From NCBI GenBank assembly GCA_019915015.1, contig JAHBBC010000005.1:744001-808000 (forward strand): DNA of 64,000 bases. Reading direction: 5' to 3'. The DNA is from Auriscalpium vulgare. Its lineage: Eukaryota; Basidiomycota; Agaricomycetes; Russulales; Auriscalpiaceae. Below, piece after piece: positions 57,902 to 64,000 of the stretch. The notes beneath the pieces were generated by a model. That model did no database searches. It saw only the letters and a program-made list of their open reading frames with translations, and was not told the DNA's origin. The stretch's first letter is position 1; each line of letters starts with the position of its first letter. Position numbers and translations under genes: made by a program.

Positions 57902-58824
57902 ATGGATGAATCGGTCAACGACGAGATTGAATCCATTCTTTACATTGCCAGGGAGGTATCAGGTACCTCTACTTACCCTCCTTGCGTCTCGTGCTGCTGA
58001 GCTGATTCCACGCGCGTTAGTGTACCGGATCCCGCCTTTGAAGACCAACGAGGGCCATCGCGCGGGGGACTGGGGACCTCGCCGCTCCGCTGTGGAAAGG
58101 CCGCCTACGTATCATTGAGAAGGGCAACGATCTCACCATCAACTTCGAGGATGGTACAACAGGTGCGCGTGGTCTGCGTGGGCTCGCTCTTCACCTATGC
58201 ACACATTCATATCTTCCTTCGTAGGTGACTGTACGAGTGATTTCTTGTCCTCAGTGGCCCTTGCTGAATAGATGCGTAAAGTATTCGCCAAAGCACCATA
58301 TGATGCTGGCAAGCCGCCTGTTGAGGCCGTTCTCGACTCTTCGCGGTACTTCGTTGTGCGCGTGGAGGACAATGGACGAAAGGCATACATAGGGATGGGA
58401 TTTGTTGAGAGGAGCGACAGTTTTGATTTCAGTGAGTATTTGGTATGTATTATAGAGTGCCACGCTTACTGAGTCCCTCAGACGTTGCTCTGCAGGACTA
58501 CGGGAAGTAAGTCTGTTATCTGATCCCATAGCTCACATCCTACTGAATACGTGACGCAGGCGTGTTAGAGCTCGTCTTAATCCGCCATCACCCACCGAGG
58601 AGACCTCATCGGCTCCGTCTGGCCCGAAGAAAGACTACTCGCTCAAGGAGGGACAAACTTTCTCCATCTCGATTCCAGGCCGAGGCAGCACAACCAAGCA
58701 ATCCGGTCAGCTCGACACTAATCTTCTGGGTGGTGTCAAGCTGGCGAATGCATCATCTTCAAGTTCTGGGGGAGGCGCATTTCCTCTCCTCCCGCCCCCT
58801 CCGAGCGCACCGAAGCGACGTTGA
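57902..58824 (+). CDS. NECAP-like endocytic adaptor (PHear domain)
   Basis: NECAP binds AP-2 and regulates clathrin-coated vesicles. The protein starts [20 protein letters not shown], intron, [18 protein letters not shown], then [20 protein letters not shown] and INFEDGTTG. The conserved GDLFAKAPYD is assembled with a 6-nt microexon, 58225-58230, between two introns (58155-58224 and 58231 to about 58281). Then come [47 protein letters not shown] and a Pro/Ser/Lys-rich tail with [17 protein letters not shown]. It ends at 58824. One extra G in the run 58072-58075 breaks the frame (TGGGGAC where TGGGAC fits the family). Because the rest is intact I read this as a likely sequence error. Confidence 0.85.
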
Positions 58825-59030
58825 CCATCCGTCTGTTTTGGCGAGATTCGGGCTGTTGATTGCTTGTATCCCTCGTGGACTTCATGGTGCAGCAATGTGA
58901 CTTGTCTGTTTTCTTCCACTACAACAAATACTAAGCCGTAAGTATGAAACCCGCCGCTGTAACGTGAACTATGATGAGTTGCTTCCCAGATCTCTGCTAT
59001 ACAAATTAATCCCTTGCAGATACTAAGGTT

Positions 59031-60048
59031 TCATAAGGACGAACACTGAATTCTGGCGTAGCGCATAGGCCCTCGCGTGGCAAAAAAGGAAAGTCTCGGT
59101 GACTTTGCATTGGTTACTGAGCGGGAGGTCGAACTGGACCTTGTCAGACCTTCTGTCGCGCCGCGCATGTCGTTGATTAGGGTGCTAACGAAGTGCTGCC
59201 AATCCTCCGCTTCCATGACAAGGAAGGTGAGCGATTTCTCCGTATGTTCGTCCAACTGTAAGCTTATGGACTTGTCGCGCTCAACCGAAGTTATGCCCCG
59301 CAAAGAGCGCCGCAATGTCGCAATCCTGAGCACCACTCGGAGGCACCTGACAATATGGCATAGGACCGGGCATCATGTGATTGTGACTTTCTCCCGATAA
59401 CGATATTCTTCTTCAACCAGCACTCGTCCCCGGATCATCACTGAAAGACTGCGGTTTAGGTCCTCACTCGTTGCTCGCATGTAAGCCCGTCATGTATACC
59501 AGTGCCTCGCAGATCCTACTCAACACATTGAGCACCACCTCATACAGTTCCGTGTGACATGGCTCATGCGGCGAGAATGCCGTTATAGTTCTACTTGATA
59601 GTTCCCACGCAATAATCTGGTGCGCTGGCACACCGCAGAAAATTAATCACCGAGAGCGCATCAGACGTACCTTCTGCAGTTCCTTCCGCTTCGGTGCTCC
59701 AACTCGGACGGCACGACGAATGACATCGGTCGGGCTCCAGGCGCGTCCGGTTGTGTCAACCCTCGCCTTCTGCAATGTGGGCAATTTGATTACGCACGCT
59801 GATACTAGTTTGCTGGCGTGCAAGAGCGTCTGGGTACTCGGACAAGTTGTCGTCGGGACTCGGCTCGCTGCGAATCTCGTGATGCCGGCAAAGTCAAACA
59901 CGCCTCTTCTGCTTCTCCTTGTCCATTTGCACAGTTTGTTGATCTAGCGGAGAGCGACGCGCGATACAGCCGAGCAATAGCCGTGCGCGAGGAGGTCTCT
60001 GCAGGCAGCATGCGTCGGATGAACCTCTGCATCTCATGACCGCCAACC
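59031..60048 (-). other. Unresolved coding-like region, PH-like fragment
   Basis: I cannot build a full gene here. The best segment is ISLQLDEHTEKSLTFLVMEA followed by EDWQHFVSTLINDM (59031-59336, minus), which looks like the last strand and C-terminal helix of a PH domain. Upstream on the same strand, a frame opening MQRFIRRMLPAETSSRTAI (from 60048) and one reading DALARQQTSISVRNQIAHIA may be exons of the same gene. Splice phases between them were not satisfied. Given homopolymer slips in neighbouring genes, hidden frame errors may hide a normal gene. Confidence 0.3.
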
Positions 60049-60148
60049 GCCCGCACCGACGTCTTCCCGCTCGTTTGCGGGTGAACGCCGGAATTTTTTG
60101 ATCTGTTTGCTGGCATTCCAGCCTCGAGGATCCGGAAGGGAGCAAACG

Positions 60149-60155
60149 TATAAAA
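60149..60155 (+). promoter_or_regulatory. TATA box of cel6A
   Basis: TATAAAA lies 51-57 bases before the ATG at 60206, the usual spacing for strongly inducible cellulase genes. Confidence 0.65.
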
Positions 60156-60205
60156 TGTGGGCCCTCAGTTCTCAACCTTGCCACGACTTGAACACATCCG
60201 AAGTC

Positions 60206-61873
60206 ATGTTCAGACTCCCATCCTTCGTAGCCATTGTGGCTCTTGCCTCTTCGACGGTATTTGCTCAGGCACCAGTCTACGGACAGTGCGGTGGCCAAAA
60301 TTGGCGTACGTTGTGACCTATATCAATGCAGGCGCAGGAGTTGATCTCGGTTTCTCTTACAGAGGGGGCCACCACTTGCGTAGCCGGTTCGGTGTGCACC
60401 TATAGTAACGCATACTATTCGCAGTGCCTGTGAGTCGCCAAAACTTCCACGAGGTATTTGAGTACAACTCACATATGTGTTTAGTCCCGGTACAGCATCG
60501 AGCAGCACGGCCACCACCGCGTCCAGCACAATATCATCTTCGTCGTCCTCGGGCACCACGTCTTCGCCGGCCTCCTCTCAAACAGCCGCCGCTGGGAATC
60601 CATACACAGGCTACTCAATCTTCCTCTCCCCCTTCTATGCTGCTGAGGTCGCCACCGCCGCGGCCGCCATCTCCGACTCCACGCTAGCGGCCAAGGCCGC
60701 CAGCGTCGCCAAGATACCCACCTTCACCTGGTTCGACCAAGTGGCCAAGGTTCCCACTCTCGGCACGTACCTTGCCAACGCCAGCGCACTCGGCAAGAGC
60801 ACTGGTACCAAGCAGCTCGTGCAGATCGTCGTTTACGACCTGCCCGATCGCGACTGTGCTGCCCTGGCCTCCAACGGGAGTTCACCATTGCCGACGGCGG
60901 TGAGGCAAAGTACTACGACTACATCGACCAGCTTGTCACCCAGATCAAAGGTCCGTATATGTCATCCGCTTGCTTGTTATTTTTCTGATGAAATGCCCTC
61001 CAGCGTATCCGGATGTTCGCGTCGTCGCTGTTATCGAGCCAGATTCTTTGGCCAACCTGGTCACTAATCTGAATGTCACAAAGTGCGCCAACGCGCAGAC
61101 TACGTACCTTGTAGGTCTGGCCGTGCTGATCCTGCTGGCGAGAGCTCACGTGGTCGCAGGCCTGCGTCAACTACGCAATCGAGCAACTGTCGACGGTCGG
61201 CGTTTACCAATACCTTGATGCCGGCCACGCGGGCTGGCTCGGCTGGTCCGCCAACTTGGGTCCGGCTGCTCAGCTCTTTGGGCAAGTATACAAGAACGCC
61301 GGCTCGTCTTCCTTTGTTCGCGGCCTTGCTACCAACGTCGCCAACTACAACGCTCTTGTCGCCAGCAGCCCAGATCCCATCACCTCGGGCGATTCGAACT
61401 ACGACGAGCAGCTGTACATCAACGTGAGCGAACCGGCGTTCTTTGCCATCTTACGCGGCTGACGATACTCGCCAGAACTTGTCACCGCAACTCATCAGCC
61501 AGGGCTTCAACGCGCAGTTCATTGTCGACCAGGGCCGGTCTGGCGTGCAGAATATCCGCAATGCGTGGGGCGACTGGTGCAATGTGAAGGGAGCTGGTTT
61601 CGGCACCCGCCCCACGTTGACCACGGGATCGTCTCTCATCGACGCCATTGTTTGGGTTAAGCCCGGTGGTGAGTGTGACGGCACGAGCAACACATCGTCA
61701 CCCCGCTACGATAGCCACTGCGGCCTGGTATGTTTTTTCGACCGCATAACAAAGCGTGTTCATGCTGATGAATATCGCCGCAGTCTGACGCTACTCCAAA
61801 TGCTCCTGAGGCTGGCACCTGGTTCCAAGCGTACTTCGAGACGCTTGTCAGCGCTGCCAACCCGTCGCTGTGA
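60206..61873 (+). CDS. cel6A: Cellobiohydrolase II, GH6 with N-terminal CBM1; frame broken once
   Basis: This secreted enzyme releases cellobiose from the non-reducing ends of cellulose. It starts MFRLPSFVAIVALASSTVFA, a signal peptide, followed by the CBM1: VYGQCGGQNW, intron, GATTCVAGSVCTYSN..YYSQC. A Ser/Thr linker then leads to the GH6 domain at NPYTGYSIFLSPFYAAEVAT. Key parts are IPTFTWFDQVAKVPTLG, LVQIVVYDLPDRDCAALASN (catalytic Asp in DLPDRDC), VRVVAVIEPDSLANLVTNLN, LDAGHAGWLGWSANLGPAAQ, FIVDQGRSGVQNIRNAWGDW and IVWVKPGGECDGTSN. It ends AANPSL-stop at 61873. At 60876-60878, GGG occurs where the family needs one more base (SNGEF...), shifting the frame between ALASNG and EFTIADGG. All else is intact. 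Presence of GH6 with CBM1 suggests white-rot or litter-decay habit. Confidence 0.92.
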
Positions 61874-62198
61874 AATGGTCGCCATAGTTATACTGTACCG
61901 TAGCGCACGCTTTCGGATGACTTGCATGTTCAAACATCGCCACCCGGTTGCTCCCGGCTAAAATCAAATTGTATGCGCGTACATTGCTTCGATAGTTGAC
62001 TCCTCAAAGGCTCTCCCAGGTTATTACTGCCGCCCCCTAGTAGAGTCTGAGAGCATGAAAAATGTCTCCAGCTCACGTGCTCGCCGAGCCGGCGCCGTGT
62101 GCTCCGAGTCGGACTCCGACGGTCCGCGTCATGATTCATCGCCTGGTTGCGTGCTATCTGATAATCCCGCGACTTGCCAGTTCACCACGACCACCACC
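61874..62198. other. Intergenic
   Basis: This gap of about 325 bases between cel6A and NFS1 (both plus strand) holds a 3' UTR and the NFS1 promoter. No further feature was seen. Confidence 0.5.
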
Positions 62199-64000
62199 AT
62201 GCTGTCAAGGGCCTCTCGCAGCCTTGCGCGCCGTGCTTCTCGTGCCCGCCCGAATCTGTTGCCACCAATTGTGGCCTCTCAAGGGCCTATGTTCAACCAT
62301 CTGGCGCTGACAGAGCCAGCGTCGTCGACATTCCTGCCACTTATCATGATGACAACCACTTCACTCCTCGAGGTGGTGAGTCGCATACGAACTGTTCACC
62401 CTCTATCAAGACTCATGGTACTTCGCGCTTTGTAGACATGCTTGGGTTCAAATTGGAGATGCCGCGGCGTGAGGACGGCGTTACCGACAAAACGCGCCCC
62501 ATATACCTCGACATGCAGGTATGCCACCGGCTTTGAGCGATATTCAATGGCATTGACGTTACGAGTAGGCCACCACTCCTGTGGATCCTCGGTTCTCGAC
62601 GCCATGTTGCCATACCTCACAGATCAGTATGGCAACCCCCACAGTCGGACACACGCGTATGGCTGGGAGGCAGAAAAGGCCGTGGAAGACGCAAGGAAGG
62701 TGCGTCTGTCACCTATTTGGGAGCCACAAGTACCTTACATTTGTTGCTAGCACATAGCAGATCTTATAGGGGCCGACTCGAAAGACATCGTCTTCACCTC
62801 CGGTGCCACGGAAACGAACAACATGTCTATCAAGGGTGTCGCCCGCTTTCACAAAGACAAAAAGAGGCACATCATCACCACTCAGACGGTGCGTTGCTCA
62901 TTGATTGTTCAATGTCTTTATTGAACTGCAGCAGGAACACAAATGCGTCCTCGACTCCTGCAGGAAACTGCAAGAAGAGGGTTTTGACGTGTCCTATCTC
63001 CCTGTTCAGTCCAATGGCGTCATTTCCCTCGAAGAGCTGGAGAGTGCAATCCGCCCGGACACATCTCTCATCTCCATCATGACCGTCAACAACGAGACCG
63101 GTGTCATCCAGCCCATTAAGGAAATTGGGGAGATTGCTCGCAAGCACCGCGGGGTGTACTTACATACAGATGCTGCGCAAGCCGTCGGGAAGATTCCTAT
63201 CGACGTGAACGAAATGAACGTCGACTTGATGAGTATCTCGGGGCACAAGATCTACGGGCCAAAGGGTATAGGCGCTGCATATGTGAGGCGGCGCCCAAGG
63301 GTGCGTTTAGAGCCAATCTTAAGCGGGGGAGGTCAGGAGCGTGGTCTGCGGAGCGGCACCCTGCCTGCCGCTCTCGCTGTCGGAATGGGAGAGGCGGCAC
63401 GGATTGCAAAACAAGAGATGACGGTGAGTTTACCATCAGGCGCTATGATGATATACTGCACGCTGTCAAGCGGTTGGCGAGCAAGTGACCTGTAGGCTCG
63501 TAATGGAGCAATCTGGATCTTGCGCAGGTCGACTTTGCGAAGACCCAGAATGCAGGGGTACTGAGCGCTTCGTTTTCTGCTTCCGTAGTTCTCCATTCTC
63601 GTGCTGACACCCTGATCAGAAAGATCATGCGCGCATCGAAGAGCTTTCGCAGCGCCTCATCAACCGCATAAACGCGACTGTGGAGCATGTTGTCCGGAAC
63701 GGCGATGTGAACGGCTATCCAGGCTGTGTTAACCTTAGTTTTGCCTACGTTGAGGGTGAGAGCTTGTTGATGGCGCTCAAGGTATGCAATGCCTTGCATT
63801 CGTTTCACTACGAGCTGATCTCCCTTGCTCGTAGGATATAGCTCTTTCGTCTGGCAGTGCATGTACATCTGCATCTCTTGAGCCATCATACGTCCTCCGC
63901 GCCCTTGGTACGTGACGTGTGCTCATCTGTGCCTCTGGATATGAGACTGATACTCATCGATTGTCAGGCGCTGCTGAGGACATGGCACACTCATCCTTGC
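62199..64000 (+). CDS. NFS1: Mitochondrial cysteine desulfurase NFS1, 3' end beyond the window; frame broken twice
   Basis: NFS1 takes sulfur from cysteine for Fe-S cluster assembly and tRNA thiolation. It starts [20 protein letters not shown], a mitochondrial presequence, then [17 protein letters not shown] and, after an intron, TRPIYLDMQ and ATTPVDPR. Further exons read [40 protein letters not shown] and [43 protein letters not shown] and [19 protein letters not shown]. The PLP lysine lies in [20 protein letters not shown], and the sulfur-carrying Cys in [17 protein letters not shown]. The gene runs off the window. Two single-base deficits break the frame: AA at 62281-62282 (CAAGGG, CAAAGGG expected) and GG at 62591-62592 (CGGTTC, CGGGTTC expected). 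NFS1 is essential, so real inactivation is unlikely unless another copy exists. Confidence 0.92.

Noticed and set aside
63430..63475. Open stretch after [12 protein letters not shown] in NFS1 as an alternative exon
   Set aside because: The family continues with the [13 protein letters not shown] exon; the stretch has no good acceptor and ends at a stop, so I treat it as intron.

Overview
The window is nuclear DNA of a filamentous basidiomycete, most likely a wood- or litter-decaying agaricomycete. Genes lie on both strands about 2 kb apart. Almost every gene is cut by many short introns (about 45-70 nt, GT-AG, CTNA-type branch sites just before the 3' splice site). The content fits this lineage: a methanol-type alcohol oxidase, a CBM1-carrying GH6 cellobiohydrolase, a white-collar-2 protein, a DASH subunit and an SRP40/Nopp140 protein. 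Because coding sequence is spliced, spans run from start codon to stop codon and include introns. I assembled exon joins by hand from splice signals, phase and conserved protein motifs.

Layout. 0-16 kb: 3' end of a vacuolar Ca2+/H+ exchanger (+), Rag GTPase gtr1 (-), lumazine synthase RIB4 (-), SRP40 (+), a TilS-like tRNA-Ile lysidine synthetase (-), a YTH-domain m6A reader (-), a Gfd2/YDR514C-like RNase H-fold protein (+), a NUDIX hydrolase (-), an ING-family PHD protein (-) and a Rossmann-fold reductase (+). 16-27 kb: an AGC-like kinase (+), a BTB-like basidiomycete protein (-), DASH subunit DAD3 (+), ARPC1 (-), a damaged Ras gene (+), WC-2 (-) and a mitochondrial short-chain dehydrogenase (-). 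27-42 kb: a giant kinesin-4-type motor (-), inositol-pentakisphosphate 2-kinase (+), alcohol oxidase (-) and a Zn2Cys6 transcription factor (-). 42-64 kb: isovaleryl-CoA dehydrogenase (-), arginase (+), a PLP aminotransferase (+), the CwfJ/Drn1 splicing factor (-), a secreted carboxylesterase (+), the UBLCP1 phosphatase (+), a CSN8-like COP9 subunit (-), NECAP (+), an unresolved PH-like fragment (-), cellobiohydrolase cel6A (+) and the start of cysteine desulfurase NFS1 (+).

These are mostly conserved housekeeping and regulatory genes, not a dedicated cluster. I found no transposon, CRISPR array, phage or secondary-metabolite cluster. Some functions meet in pathways: amino-acid breakdown (isovaleryl-CoA dehydrogenase, arginase, aminotransferase), RNA metabolism (TilS, YTH, Drn1, SRP40), cytoskeleton and trafficking (kinesin, ARPC1, DAD3, NECAP) and lignocellulose use (Cel6A, alcohol oxidase, carboxylesterase).

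The most unusual observations are a Ras gene copy with a stop codon at the Gln61 position, no recognisable switch I and no CAAX tail; very small exons (6, 10, 10, 13 and 20 nt) needed to build conserved cores of NECAP, arginase, UBLCP1 and the aminotransferase; a long imperfect inverted repeat inside an ING intron; a probably mitochondrial TilS; and six single-base homopolymer length changes that break four conserved genes between 55.4 and 62.6 kb, which look more like assembly errors than pseudogenes.
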